Shown: positions 28,725 to 39,451, counted from the first letter of the stretch. The stretch: 64,000 bases of DNA from JAMQKA01 sp034521835 (GCA_034521835.1 JAXHMA010000006.1:1364001-1428000), one strand, 5' to 3'. A program made the numbers and translations. Notes: generated from the sequence alone by a model not told the origin.

Positions 28725-29495
28725 CTACTCCCCTTTTTGCTGGCTGAATAGCCAATCCATCATATAGGGATCGCTATACGCCTGGATCCATGAAAAATGT
28801 CCCACCCCGGGATACTCTGTATAGCCTGGATCGGCACCGACTTTTTGGAGGGCCTCAATCATTTCACGCGATAGCTCGGGCGGCACCGTAGCATCTTGAG
28901 CACCGTGAAAGGCCCAGATCGGAATATCAACCATTTGCTTGACGGTTGAAGACGCCCCACCACCGCAAACAGGCACGGCAGCAGCAAATCGCTCCGGCCA
29001 CCGGGCCAGCGCATCCCACGTGCCGAAACCACCCATCGAAAGACCTGTTATATAGATTCGGGTGGTATCAACTGCGCTGTTTTCAATCACCTGATCGAGC
29101 ACTTGCATCGTCATTTCAAGAGGACGTGCGGGTTGATCGGCCAGTGTAAGTGGCTCTTTCTGGCGGTCTCCTTCAAAGTTCGACCACCGGGAATCAGTGG
29201 GGCATTGCGGGGCAATAACAATGGCAGAATGGGCCATCATCGCTTGGTCGGTCACAAAGTTTTGCACGCCCCATTTCAGTTGGGCCTGATTATCATTTCC
29301 ACGTTCTCCGACCCCGTGAAGAAACAGTACAACCGGGTAGGTTTCCGAGGGATTATAATCCGGGAAAGCGATACGGTAGTTAAGCATATCCCCATCAGCA
29401 ATAAACTGCCGTGCTTCAAACCGCTCGGTTTGTGCCTGGGCGGTCACAGCAATTGTCAAAATAAGCAGACTTATTCCGAATGTTATATAATCCAT
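28725..29495 (-). CDS. Exported alpha/beta hydrolase (esterase/dienelactone-hydrolase-like)
   Basis: The best start is ATG 29495 (MDYITFGISLLILTIAVTAQ), which gives a clean signal peptide and 256 residues; the longer frame from 29624 would run into icmF. The hydrolase fold shows VVLFLHGVGERGNDN for the oxyanion region, the nucleophile elbow YITGLSMGGFGTWD with Ser, a later Asp region (IPIWAFHGAQDATVPPELS) and the catalytic His in YPGVGHFSWIQAY. It resembles exported phospholipase/carboxylesterase and PHB-depolymerase-like enzymes often tied to polysaccharide de-esterification. It lies about 70 bp downstream of icmF in the same direction, but a functional link is not evident. Confidence 0.8.
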   Translation of the reverse strand: MDYITFGISLLILTIAVTAQAQTERFEARQFIADGDMLNYRIAFPDYNPSETYPVVLFLHGVGERGNDNQAQLKWGVQNFVTDQAMMAHSAIVIAPQCPTDSRWSNFEGDRQKEPLTLADQPARPLEMTMQVLDQVIENSAVDTTRIYITGLSMGGFGTWDALARWPERFAAAVPVCGGGASSTVKQMVDIPIWAFHGAQDATVPPELSREMIEALQKVGADPGYTEYPGVGHFSWIQAYSDPYMMDWLFSQQKGE

Positions 29496-29565
29496 AATCC
29501 CATCGCGTTTGATTGATAGAAGACTTTTTAAAATTGTTTTTGTCAAATTCCGCTTCGCCGCAAAT

Positions 29566-32500
29566 TTACATATTTCTTCGATATTCTCCGCCCACCTCGT
29601 ACAATGCGTTAGAAATTTGTCCAAGTGATGCTACCTTTACCGTTTCCATAAGCTCTTCAAAAATATTGCCGCCACTTTTAGCAGTCTCTTTAAGCGATTT
29701 GATTGCCTTTTTACTCTCCTCGCTGTATCGCTTGTGGAAGGCCTCCAGGTTCTCAATCTGCTGCTCTTTTTCCTCCTTTGTAGAACGGATCAGTTCCACT
29801 TTCATGATCTTCCTCTTTTCCAGCGCCCTCCTTCTGGAAGGTATTCACGCCCACGACAGGCAGCTCCCCACTGTGTTTTTTGGACTCATAATGCAGGCTC
29901 TCGTCCTGAATTTTTCCGCGCTGATACATATTTTCCATGGCCCCAAGCACGCCGCCCCGTTCAGTTAGCCGATCAAATTCAGACAGGATCGCTTCCTCCA
30001 CCAGATCAGTAAGTTCCTCGATAAAGTAGGAGCCCTGATTAATATTTTCGTTTTTTGCCGTACCCAGCTCCTTGTTTATGATGAGCTGAATTGCCAGCGC
30101 CCGGCGAACTGATTCTTCCGTGGGAGTCGTAATCGCCTCGTCATAAGCATTGGTGTGCAACGAGTTACAGTTGTCGTACACGGCCATCAGTGCCTGGAGC
30201 GTGGTACGAATATCGTTGAATTGGATCTCTTGTGCGTGCAGCGATCGCCCGCTCGTTTGGATGTGGTATTTGAGTTTCTGAGACCGCTTGTTGGCGCCAT
30301 ATTTCTCGCGCATCGCTACGGCCCAGATACGTCGTGCTACCCGACCTATAACGGCATATTCAGGATCCAGACCATTACTGAAAAAGAAAGAAAGATTCTG
30401 CGCAAAATCGTCGATATCCATGCCCCGAGAGAGGTAGTACTCCACATAGGTGAATCCATTAGCCAGCGTGAATGCCGCCTGGGTTATAGGATTGGCCCCC
30501 GCCTCTGCGATATGATAACCCGAAATAGATACCGAGTAATAGTTCCTGACGTTATGGTTGGTGAAATATTGCTGGATATCTCCCATCATTCGGAGCGCAA
30601 AGTCGGTTGAAAAAATACAGGTATTTTGTGCCTGATCTTCCTTCAGGATATCAGCTTGCACGGTCCCACGGACTACGTTCAAGGTATCTTCTTTGATCTG
30701 CTTGTAAGTTTTCTGATCTACCAGCTTGTCACCTGAAATCCCCAGCAGACCAAGACCAAAGCCATCATTTGTAGCAGGCAGTTCTGCACGATACTCAGGT
30801 TGACCTGCCCCATGTTCTTCAAAGTACTGTTTTATCTTATCCCGGGCTTGTTTCCATTCTCCGTTTTCTTTCAGATACCGTTCCACCTCCTGGTCAATGG
30901 CAGTGTTCATAAACATCGCCAATATCATCGGCGCCGGCCCGTTGATGGTCATGGAAACAGAAGTTTTTTTTGATGTCAACCGGAAGCCGGAATAGAGCTT
31001 TTTCATATCGTCCAGCGTGCAGATGCTCACCCCGGAATTCCCGATCTTGCCATAAATATCGGGGCGCTGATCGGGGTCTTCGCCGTATAATGTAACTGAG
31101 TCAAATGCGGTGGAAAGCCGGGCCGCGGGCATACCTTCGCTAACGTAATGAAACCGTTTATTGGTGCGCTCCGGCGTTCCCTCACCAGCGAACATTCGCG
31201 TGGGATCTTCCCCCTCTCGCTTGAATGGAAATACTCCGGCCGTGAACGGATAGTAGCCGGGTAAATTCTCTTTAAGAGCGAATATAAGCTGCTCTCCTTT
31301 GTGATCCGTTTTGGGTAACGAAACCCGCGGAATCTTAAGCCCACTAAGCGATTCGCGGTACATCTCATTAGAAAAAGTTCTGTTACGGATCTCCACATCT
31401 ACTTGGTCCTGCCGGTACTTTTCAAAAATATCATCCCACCGGTCCAATATTTTCAGGCAGCGGGCATCCAGCTTGTTACGCCAGTGCTTCTGCATCTGCT
31501 CAAGTGTATTTTCAAAATGTTCTTGTCCTTCAGGCTGCCATTCCTCAATCTGAAGTGCCGTGCCTTCCACCTGTTCAAGCTTACTGGCGATCTCTGCCTG
31601 CTCTTCCGCCCACCGATGATAATCCCGAATCGTCTCGGATATTTCTGAAAGATACCGCTGCCGGCTTCCAGGAATAATCCCCTGCGATTGAATTTCCTCT
31701 GCGGGGTTTGCATTGGTATAGCGGGATGGCTCCCATTTCAGGTTGTAGTGCGTGTTGATCCGTTCTACCAGCGCTTTAAACAGGCGGTTTACGCCCTCAT
31801 CATTAAACTGGGCTGCGATGGTCGGATAAACCGGCATCTGCTCGGGATCTGTATCCCAGGCGCCCCTGTTGCGCTTCATCTGTTTGCGTACATCACGGAG
31901 GGCATCCTGCGACCCTTTTTCTCAAATTTGTTCAGAACCACCAGGTCCGCAAGATCAAGCATGTTAATTTTTTCGAGCTGTGTGGCCGCTCCATATTCGC
32001 TGGTCATTACATACATCGGGATATCAGCGATCTCTGCAATCTCTGTATCGCTCTGCCCAATTCCGCTTGTTTCTATAATTACCAGGTCAAAACCTGCCGT
32101 TTTACACACCTCAATAGCCCCCTGAACAGCTCCACTTGTAGTCCGATTGGTAGCCCGCGTAGCCATACTCCGCATATACACCCGCGGCGTATCGATGCTG
32201 TTCATCCGGATGCGATCCCCCAGCAGAGCCCCACCGGTTCTTACCTTTGAAGGATCAATAGAAATGACGGCGATATCCAGCTCCTGGAACTCTTCCAGGA
32301 ATCGCCGAACCAGTTCATCAGTCAGCGAGCTTTTTCCGGCACCGCCCGTCCCGGTAATCCCGATGAGGGGAATCGGTTGTCCATTGGTTGCCCCTTCAAT
32401 CGTATTACCATCGCCATCCATCAGCGTACCGTTGGCAAATTTGAGGATCGTTTGTTGATCATTTTCGAGAGCAGAAATGCATCGGGCTATTGTTTTGGGA

Positions 32501-33045
32501 TCTTTTTCAAATATTTTTTGGGGATCAATTTTCTCAATGCCGGAGGTGTCAAAATCACATTCCTGCAGCATGCTGTTGATCATACCCTGCAGCCCCATCT
32601 TGTTGCCGTCTTCTGGAGAAAATATGCGAGTTACGCCATAATCTTCCAGCTCCCTGATCTCATCCTCCACAATAACGCCACCGCCGCCGCCAAACACCTT
32701 GATATGCGGAGCTCCTTTCTGCTTCAGCAGATCTACCATGTATTTGAAGTATTCCATGTGTCCTCCTTGATAGGAGCTAACTGCTATGCCCTGTACATCT
32801 TCCTGGATGGCACAGTTCACAATTTCATGAACCGAACGGTTGTGCCCGAGGTGTATCACCTCGGCACCGCTGCTTTGCAAGATACGACGCATAATGTTAA
32901 TGCTGGCATCGTGACCATCAAACAAGCTGGCGGCCGTCACAAACCGTATTTTGTGCTCGGCCGGGTAAGACTCCGCACCCGCAGAATCACTCTGGGTCTG
33001 ATTACGATTTGTTTCCCTTTCGGTAGTTGAGAACTCTTCTGGCAT
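29566..33045 (-). CDS. icmF: Fused isobutyryl-CoA mutase IcmF (two frameshifts)
   Basis: Three frames (33045-31876, 31879-29753, 29805-29566) form one protein of about 1160 residues. The breaks fall in the A run near 31922 and near 29825. Domain order is diagnostic of IcmF. First comes a B12-binding domain (ASLFDGHDASINIMRRI, His as lower cobalamin ligand). Next is a MeaB-like GTPase chaperone with P-loop GTGGAGKSS. Last is the acyl-CoA mutase barrel (FTAGVFPFKREGEDPTRMFA; TSVSMTINGPAPMILAMFMN). IcmF interconverts isobutyryl-CoA and n-butyryl-CoA, and some members also act on isovaleryl-CoA/pivalyl-CoA. This supports branched-chain acyl-CoA metabolism. The fused GTPase replaces a separate chaperone. 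Confidence 0.9.
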
Positions 33046-33156
33046 ACTGGATCGCTGTCTTTACTTTATTCGGTAGAATGGATCATAGTTAATGTACCAA
33101 AAAACCTGCATTTCTTCCGTGCACTCAATACGTTCCGTAACGAAAAAGCGCGCTGA

Positions 33157-34791
33157 TTATTCAAAAACGATGGGAACTTCGGCTGTCATGGCATCCTTAA
33201 CCGGTATACCCCGCTGAATAAAATATGGTTCGGGCGCCATAAAAGGCTGTACCTGCCCCGGATCCCATCTTCCGTTCTTGTTTTGATCCCCATAAATAAT
33301 CCCCTTGTAGGTGAGCGGCGGCAGCTCTTGCACTTTTATTGAATCGGTAAAGGTGGTATCTAGCATGGTCCCGCGCTCATTGCTGCTGAGTATCAACCGA
33401 TATGGACGATGATCAGAGGAATCCGCTATGTTGAAAACAATTTGCCCGTAATCTGGTGAATGCCAGACATTTAACGGATAGGATTTGCGCCGCAGTGTCA
33501 CCGGGTTCCAAACGCGGACCTCATACTGAATGCCCTGCTGCCAGGTTCCAGGAGGCATGACCCGTAGCCGATTTCTCTGGGTTTCAACCTGCTGCCAGTT
33601 CTGGATCAGGGTATCACCATCCACCACTTCAAGTGAATCGAGGATCACTTCTTCTGTGATCGGTTTGGCGTAGACGATTTCCAGCGGCTCATCCGGAAAA
33701 ATTCCTGAATTGTTCTCATTCCTGATGATCCGCTGCTGGGTGCTGTCTTCCTGAGCGGAGCCTTCAAATTGCATGGTTAGCGAGGGCGCAACATTTCCGG
33801 CCAAATCGCTGACATTTACAGCATCAAGCTGATAACTTTGATTGGCCTGCAGGTTCTGCTGGCTCTGGGCATAAAGTACGTAGGGCTCTTGGGGATGAAT
33901 GTAGAGCGGAAAAGCATTGGTATATGTATTGCCCAGCGTGTCGTTGATAGCTAGTGAGGTGCTATCCGTCAACTCAATATTTTCACTGAATCGCACGCGC
34001 ATTCGCCTGGTTGAAAACAGTCCGATGCCCTGCAGGGTGGGCTGGGTGGTATCGGAATTGGCTTTGTAGATTGTTTGGAGTGTATCTTTACCGGCCTCTT
34101 CCAGCGTTACATATTCCTGGTAGAATGGCTGGGCCTGCTCCCGTTCTTGTTCCCAGATTTTACTCCGATTCTGGTCATTTACCCAGAAAACCTTGTATTT
34201 ACCCTGCCGCAGATACGTAAAATTGAAGCTGCCGCTGGTGTCTGTTTGAGCAAGGTAGTCTGCTTTCTGGGTCAGGTCAGCCGGGGTGCGGTAGAGCAGT
34301 ATACGATCTCCCTTTGTGCCCCGACCGGTCTGCGCGTCGACTAGACGTCCCACGATCTCTCCTTCATCAATCTGGGAGCCGGTGGATACGGCGATACGCA
34401 CTGGTTCGCTCATTTCGTTGCCGCGCGTGTCAGAAAGTTCGGTGCCAATGGTGACAAGTACCGTCGTAGAATCAGGCAACGGATTGTCAAATTCAACAGC
34501 CACTGATTTTCGCCCCCAATCCAGCGAGTATTGTAGTCCTATATCGGGTTCAATAATAACGGCCTGCCGCATGGAGCTCCGTTCAATAAACTCATCGAAT
34601 GAAAGTTCAATCTCGGAACCTTCAAAATTTGTAGTCCCTGATTCAGGAATAATATCGATTATTTTGGGTCCAGTTCGATCAGGTTCCCCGCCCGAAGGGC
34701 TTGTGGGTGTGGCGCAGCTGTACAATAGGGCCGCTCCCAACGCAAGGAGAACGGTAGCCGTAGCAAAATTTCTCAAAGAAAAAAGCTTCAT
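33157..34791 (-). CDS. Lipoprotein with Ig-like (Big_5/SbsA-type) domain
   Basis: This 544-residue protein starts MKLFSLRNFATATVLLALGA and has a lipobox ending LLYSCATPTSPSGG, so it should be a lipoprotein. The N-terminal domain (GPKIIDIIPESGTTNFEGSE, SLDWGRKSVAVEFDNPLPDS) is the SbsA-type Ig-like fold. A carboxypeptidase-regulatory-like segment follows (GSFNFTYLRQGKYKVFWVND), with a second Ig-like stretch and a C-terminal region (YKGIIYGDQNKNGRWDPGQV). Proteins of this layout are frequent in Bacteroidota, and their role is unknown; envelope assembly has been suggested. It is a single gene 112 bp upstream of icmF. Confidence 0.75.
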   Translation of the reverse strand: MKLFSLRNFATATVLLALGAALLYSCATPTSPSGGEPDRTGPKIIDIIPESGTTNFEGSEIELSFDEFIERSSMRQAVIIEPDIGLQYSLDWGRKSVAVEFDNPLPDSTTVLVTIGTELSDTRGNEMSEPVRIAVSTGSQIDEGEIVGRLVDAQTGRGTKGDRILLYRTPADLTQKADYLAQTDTSGSFNFTYLRQGKYKVFWVNDQNRSKIWEQEREQAQPFYQEYVTLEEAGKDTLQTIYKANSDTTQPTLQGIGLFSTRRMRVRFSENIELTDSTSLAINDTLGNTYTNAFPLYIHPQEPYVLYAQSQQNLQANQSYQLDAVNVSDLAGNVAPSLTMQFEGSAQEDSTQQRIIRNENNSGIFPDEPLEIVYAKPITEEVILDSLEVVDGDTLIQNWQQVETQRNRLRVMPPGTWQQGIQYEVRVWNPVTLRRKSYPLNVWHSPDYGQIVFNIADSSDHRPYRLILSSNERGTMLDTTFTDSIKVQELPPLTYKGIIYGDQNKNGRWDPGQVQPFMAPEPYFIQRGIPVKDAMTAEVPIVFE

Positions 34792-34947
34792 TTTAGTGTT
34801 AATGGAGATGGAATATAATGGTTAGCGATCTTAATATTAGAATTCTGTTTTAGCTTTATAAATATTCCCGGAAAAGTAGATATATTGTGGAAATGCGTAA
34901 ACTTTATACGCTGATATTTTAACAGAGAGAATCTCATCGGCTAATAC

Positions 34948-36252
34948 ATGACCACTCGTTTTGGTGCGATTACTGTTTTACTGCTCTTTCTTAGTTCCTG
35001 CAGCGCATACAAGCTGGATTCTGCCCAACATTCTCTGCGTACATCTTTTGCCCAACAAAATTATTTAGGCTCTGCCGAACTTCTCTCCAAATTCCAGAAA
35101 AAGAAAGTGTACAAAAGTAAGGATGAGGTCCTTTTCAGCCTGGAACAGGGCGCTGTTAACCACTTTGGGAGAAATTATGTTGAAAGCAATATTCATTTTA
35201 CCCAGGCCGAAGATCAGATAGATTTACTCTACACCAAAAGTATCAGCCGGGCTATTCAATCGTTCTTGATAAATGACAACAGCCTGGCCTATGACGGGGA
35301 GGATTACGAGGATGTGTATCTCAATATTTTCAAAACCTTGAACTACATTCACCTGGATGAGCTGGAATCAGCGCTTGTGGAGTCGCGGCGGATCGCCTAT
35401 AAACTTGATCAGCTGAATCTTAAATATCACGGCCTTGTCGAAGCACTTTCCAAGGCTGATACTTCGGGACACGCCACGTGGAAAAGTGGTGAAACCAATA
35501 TCCAAAATAGCGCACTTGGGCACTATCTTGCCGCTGTACTGTTTGCAAAGACCAACAAGCCGGATGGTGCCCGAATCGAATATGAAAATTTACTGAAATC
35601 ATTCAGGGAACAGCCTTCAGTGTACGCTTTTGCAGCCCCTGATCGATATAAATTGAAGCAAATAACCGATCCATATTCCTACAATGTACTTGTTACCGGT
35701 TTCAGTGGTCGAGCTCCCCAGAAAATTCAACATGATAGTCGGCTGTATTTGAATGGACCGGATCTATATCTCAAATTTTCATTGCCTTCACTTACCATGT
35801 ACAATTCACAAGTGGCGCGCGTTGAAGTAGAGACTCCAAACGGGATTACCCAACCGCTATCTCTTATCGAAGAGATGGACGTGGTGGCACGAGAAGTATA
35901 CAAGGTCAAGGAGCCTATTATTTATGCCCGGACGATTGTACGCGCGTTCATCAAAGCGGTGGGAACCAATAAGTTGAGCCGGGAAATCGGCAAGGAGGAT
36001 GCCATCATGGGAGATATTGCCAACATTTTGGGAAAGGTGGGCCAGGAAGCAACCGAAAAAGCAGACCTGCGAAGCTGGCAAACCATGCCTGGAAAGGCGT
36101 ACGCTACGGTACTGAATCTGCCGAAGGGGGACCATGAGGTTGTGATCCATTATTACGGTTACGATGATCAGCTGCTCTCCTCCCATTCTGAAACCATAAA
36201 CGTTACAGATCAGCGATCGCTAACCCTGGTAGAATCACTATACTGGAATTAA
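34948..36252 (+). CDS. COG3014-family lipoprotein
   Basis: This 434-residue protein has a lipobox in its N-terminus (ITVLLLFLSSCSAYKLD). It is mostly helical in the first half with TPR-like repeats (VLFSLEQGAVNHFGRNYVES, LGHYLAAVLFAKTNKPDGAR), followed by a beta-rich C-terminus. It matches the COG3014 family of uncharacterised outer-membrane lipoproteins. The family is often encoded beside LpoB-type genes, as here (LpoB-like gene at 36521), suggesting a role in control of peptidoglycan synthesis; this is context-based. Confidence 0.75.
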   Translation: MTTRFGAITVLLLFLSSCSAYKLDSAQHSLRTSFAQQNYLGSAELLSKFQKKKVYKSKDEVLFSLEQGAVNHFGRNYVESNIHFTQAEDQIDLLYTKSISRAIQSFLINDNSLAYDGEDYEDVYLNIFKTLNYIHLDELESALVESRRIAYKLDQLNLKYHGLVEALSKADTSGHATWKSGETNIQNSALGHYLAAVLFAKTNKPDGARIEYENLLKSFREQPSVYAFAAPDRYKLKQITDPYSYNVLVTGFSGRAPQKIQHDSRLYLNGPDLYLKFSLPSLTMYNSQVARVEVETPNGITQPLSLIEEMDVVAREVYKVKEPIIYARTIVRAFIKAVGTNKLSREIGKEDAIMGDIANILGKVGQEATEKADLRSWQTMPGKAYATVLNLPKGDHEVVIHYYGYDDQLLSSHSETINVTDQRSLTLVESLYWN

Positions 36253-36259
36253 TTATATC

Positions 36260-36484
36260 ATGAATTTCAAGACAACAATCACGTTTCAATCACTATTTCG
36301 CCCATCCATTTTGCTGTATGAAGACAGTTTCTCGGAACCTGTTTTCGTAGTTTTCGTAGAATATCGGTTTGCAAGAGGGCGATTTCAGCCGGCAATGACG
36401 GTTTTTGTTAAACGGAAGTTGACCGTCCCACTTGGAAACCGATTCAGGGTAATATCATACCATTTTTTAATACTCAACTTTTAG
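36260..36484 (+). CDS. Small unrecognised ORF between COG3014 and LpoB genes
   Basis: A 74-codon frame follows the COG3014 stop by 7 bp. In related operons a small YcfL-like lipoprotein often sits here, but this sequence has no lipobox or recognisable domain. It could be a chance frame or a diverged small gene. Confidence 0.2.
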   Translation: MNFKTTITFQSLFRPSILLYEDSFSEPVFVVFVEYRFARGRFQPAMTVFVKRKLTVPLGNRFRVISYHFLILNF

Positions 36485-36520
36485 CTATTTAATTTCAACC
36501 ATCACTAATCTTACAGACCG

Positions 36521-37126
36521 ATGAAATATTTATTCTCAATAGTACTTATATCAAGCATGCTCCTAGCCGCGTGTACCCCTTCCCAAAAAGTAAGCCGCGT
36601 GGACTCCGATACTACTACCGATCTCTCCGGCAAGTGGAATGACACCGATGCACGCCTGGTAGCTGAAGAGATGATCTCCGACGCCTCATCAAAACCATGG
36701 CTAAACCAGTTTTATAATCTGAATGATAAAGCTCCTGTGGTAATTATGGGTCAAGTTCGTAATGAAACCATGGAGCATATCGATACGGAGGTTTTTACCA
36801 AGGAGATGGAACGCGCTTTTGTGAATACCGGGCAGGTTGACGTTGTAGCCAACCAGCAGGAACGCGCGCAGGTTCGCGACGAGCGGGAAGATCAGCAGTC
36901 TTACGCCTCCTACGAAACAGCCAAAGCGCTGGCGCAAGAACTTGGCGCCGACTATATGATGATCGGTAACATCAGCTCGATCATGGATGAATCTGTGAGC
37001 GGAAAAAAAGCGGCTATTTTTTACACCGTAAACCTCGAACTTCTTGATGTAGTTACAAACCGCAAAGTGTGGATCGGCAACAAAAAGATTAAAAAGTTTA
37101 TTGAGCGGCGAAACTTTCGCGGCTAA
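36521..37126 (+). CDS. LpoB-like penicillin-binding protein activator
   Basis: This is a 201-residue lipoprotein (lipobox in SSMLLAACTPSQKVS). The conserved LpoB core includes WNDTDARLVAEEMISDA, PVVIMGQVRNETMEHIDTEV, LAQELGADYMMIGNISSIMD and VNLELLDVVTNRKVWIGNKK. LpoB is an outer-membrane lipoprotein that stimulates the bifunctional peptidoglycan synthase PBP1b in Proteobacteria. The Bacteroidota relatives are less studied. The gene lies in the same direction as the COG3014 gene and is followed by a clear terminator. Confidence 0.8.
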   Translation: MKYLFSIVLISSMLLAACTPSQKVSRVDSDTTTDLSGKWNDTDARLVAEEMISDASSKPWLNQFYNLNDKAPVVIMGQVRNETMEHIDTEVFTKEMERAFVNTGQVDVVANQQERAQVRDEREDQQSYASYETAKALAQELGADYMMIGNISSIMDESVSGKKAAIFYTVNLELLDVVTNRKVWIGNKKIKKFIERRNFRG

Positions 37127-37151
37127 AATCACTTGTTAGAGATCGTTCAAG

Positions 37152-37186
37152 GGTGGTGTAGAAACCTACATCGCCTTTTCTTTTTT
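37152..37186 (+). terminator. Rho-independent terminator after LpoB-like gene
   Basis: GGTGGTGTAG and CTACATCGCC form a 10-bp stem with two G-U pairs around an AAAC loop, followed by TTTTCTTTTTT. It lies 25 bp past the lpoB-like stop codon. Confidence 0.85.
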
Positions 37187-37377
37187 ATCGATCAATGATT
37201 CAATTTTTCCGGTTTTTCAGGTTCTAATAAACGGTTGAAAATGTTTCTTGGCATATATCCGCATAACTGACTTTTATACAGGTAAAATCCTGGAAATTGG
37301 GTTAAAGAATTCCACTGCAAAATGATACATTAAAGTGGAACGAAATAGCTGTTTTTATTGTGATTGAACCCAATATT

Positions 37378-38823
37378 ATGAAGAATGCGAAAACGCAACA
37401 TACCAGTCGCCAGACACTTAATTCTCCTGCCCTTTTCACCGATTACTATGAGCTAACGATGGCTCAGGGATATTATCTTTCGGGACGGCAAAATGAAACC
37501 GCAGTATTTGATTATTTTTTCCGGGATGTCCCGTTTGATGGAGGATATGTTGTTTTTGCCGGGATTTCTGACTTACTAGAAATTTTGTCCAATTTCTCCT
37601 TTAAGCAGGATGAGCTGGAATACCTGGCGGACCAGGGATTTCATTCCGAGTTCCTGGAATACCTGGAAGATTTTGAACTAAATATTACCCTGCACGCAGC
37701 AAAAGAGGGTGAAATTGTATTTCCCCTTGAGCCGGTGGCCCGTATTGAAGGCACCATAATCGAAGCTCAAATACTTGAAACACTGCTGCTGAATGTACTG
37801 AATTTTGAGTCTCTGATAGCTACAAAAGCTTCTCGCATGAAGCTGGCAGCCGGCGACCGCATTATCCTCGATTTCGGTCTGCGACGCGCCCAGGGTTTGG
37901 GAGGCATACAGGCCAGCAAAGCAGCAGTTATCGGCGGGGTCCAAGCCACCTCTAACGTGTATTCAGCGCATCGGCATGGACTACCCGCCAGCGGGACCAT
38001 GGCCCATTCCTGGGTGCAGTCGTACGAAACTGAGCTGGAATCTTTCCGTGAATTTGCCAAATACTACCCTGAAAATTGCGTATTGCTCGTAGATACCTAC
38101 GATACGCTGGAAAGCGGCATCCCGAACGCTATTAAAGTGGCCAAAGAGATGGAAGAGCGCGGCGAACAGCTAAAAGGCATCCGGCTGGACAGCGGAGACC
38201 TAGCTTATTTTGCACGGAAATCCCGCCAATTGCTGGATGAAGCCGGTCTCGACTATGTAAAAATTGCGGCTTCCAATCAGCTGGATGAACGCCTCATAAA
38301 AAGCCTTATCAATCAGAAAGCCCCGATCGACCTGTTTGGGATAGGCACCCGGCTGGTAACCGGGCAAGACTCCCCTGCCCTGGATGGCGTGTACAAGCTG
38401 AGTATGGCCGATGGAAAGCCAAAATTGAAGATCTCGGAAAATGTCGAAAAAATAACTCTACCCGGCAAAAAAAAGGTCTATCGCTATCTTTTTAAAGACA
38501 ATACTTTCTACGGGGATGGCATACTCCTGGAGGATGAGGATGATATCAAAAATATTTACCATCCTTATTTTACTGCCAAGCACAGCACGGTTGAAGATTT
38601 CCAGAAAGAACCGTTGCTTCACAAAATGGTTGAAAATGGCACACTCATTTCCCAACAACCAGACGTACACGAAAGTGCCGAATATGCTCAAAAGCGTTTG
38701 CAGCAACTAAATCCCGAACACAAACGATTTGACAACCCTCATATCTACAAGGTGGGTATCAGCAAGAAATTATTGGACTTACGCGAAAAATTAACCACTA
38801 AATTGCAGACAAAAAATAAATAA
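37378..38823 (+). CDS. pncB: Nicotinate phosphoribosyltransferase
   Basis: A GTG at 37360 is possible, but ATG 37378 (MKNAKTQHTSRQTLNSPALF) is the likelier start and gives 481 residues. The N-terminus has LFTDYYELTMAQGYYLSG, and further conserved segments are DFGLRRAQGLGGIQASKAAV, SGTMAHSWVQSY, VDTYDTLESGIPNAIKVAKE, GIRLDSGDLAYFARKSRQLL and GIGTRLVTG. This enzyme joins nicotinate and PRPP to make nicotinate mononucleotide in NAD salvage. The stop is 8 bp before pncA, so the two form an operon that converts nicotinamide to nicotinate to NaMN. Confidence 0.92.
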   Translation: MKNAKTQHTSRQTLNSPALFTDYYELTMAQGYYLSGRQNETAVFDYFFRDVPFDGGYVVFAGISDLLEILSNFSFKQDELEYLADQGFHSEFLEYLEDFELNITLHAAKEGEIVFPLEPVARIEGTIIEAQILETLLLNVLNFESLIATKASRMKLAAGDRIILDFGLRRAQGLGGIQASKAAVIGGVQATSNVYSAHRHGLPASGTMAHSWVQSYETELESFREFAKYYPENCVLLVDTYDTLESGIPNAIKVAKEMEERGEQLKGIRLDSGDLAYFARKSRQLLDEAGLDYVKIAASNQLDERLIKSLINQKAPIDLFGIGTRLVTGQDSPALDGVYKLSMADGKPKLKISENVEKITLPGKKKVYRYLFKDNTFYGDGILLEDEDDIKNIYHPYFTAKHSTVEDFQKEPLLHKMVENGTLISQQPDVHESAEYAQKRLQQLNPEHKRFDNPHIYKVGISKKLLDLREKLTTKLQTKNK

Positions 38824-38831
38824 TATCTATT

Positions 38832-39443
38832 ATGGAAGCGCTACTCATTATTGATGTCCAGAACGATTTCTGCCCGGGCGGTGCCCTTGAAGTCCCCAAC
38901 GGAGATGAAGTGGTACCGGTCATAAATTATCTCTCCGAGGAATTTGATACCGTGCTTCAAACGCAAGATTGGCATCCCAAAGGGCACTCTTCGTTCGCTT
39001 CCTCTCACAAAGGAAAAGAACCGTTCGGCACAATCCAAAGACCCTATGGTGAGCAAACCCTCTGGCCTGATCATTGCGTACAAGGCACTGAAGGAGCCGA
39101 TTTCCATCCCGGCCTGGAAATCAACAATACGCAGCTGATTGTTCGCAAAGGCTTCCGCCGGCCAATCGATTCCTATTCGGCATTTTATGAAAACGACCAC
39201 GAAACCTCTACCGGACTTGCAGGCTACCTTCGTGAACGTGAAATCGATACGCTGTTTGTGGCGGGGCTGGCCACCGATTTCTGCGTAAAATGGTCCGTGC
39301 TTGACGGATGCAAAGAGGAATTTGCAGTCAACGTTATCAAAGATGCCGTTCGCGGAATCGACATTGAAGGATCTGTGGAGCAGGCCTGGAAGGAGATGGA
39401 AGAAGCCGGGGCTAAAAAAGTAATATCAAGCGAACTATTATAA
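38832..39443 (+). CDS. pncA: Nicotinamidase
   Basis: This is a 203-residue isochorismatase-fold hydrolase. The catalytic Asp is in ALLIIDVQNDFCPGGAL, the metal site Asp/His in LQTQDWHPKGHSSFASSH, the catalytic Lys in IVRKGFRRPIDSYSAF and the nucleophile Cys in VAGLATDFCVKWSVLDG. It deamidates nicotinamide to nicotinate, which feeds the upstream-encoded phosphoribosyltransferase. Spacing is 8 bp on either side, so it is the middle gene of a three-gene operon. Confidence 0.93.
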   Translation: MEALLIIDVQNDFCPGGALEVPNGDEVVPVINYLSEEFDTVLQTQDWHPKGHSSFASSHKGKEPFGTIQRPYGEQTLWPDHCVQGTEGADFHPGLEINNTQLIVRKGFRRPIDSYSAFYENDHETSTGLAGYLREREIDTLFVAGLATDFCVKWSVLDGCKEEFAVNVIKDAVRGIDIEGSVEQAWKEMEEAGAKKVISSELL

Positions 39444-39451
39444 GCAGCCCT

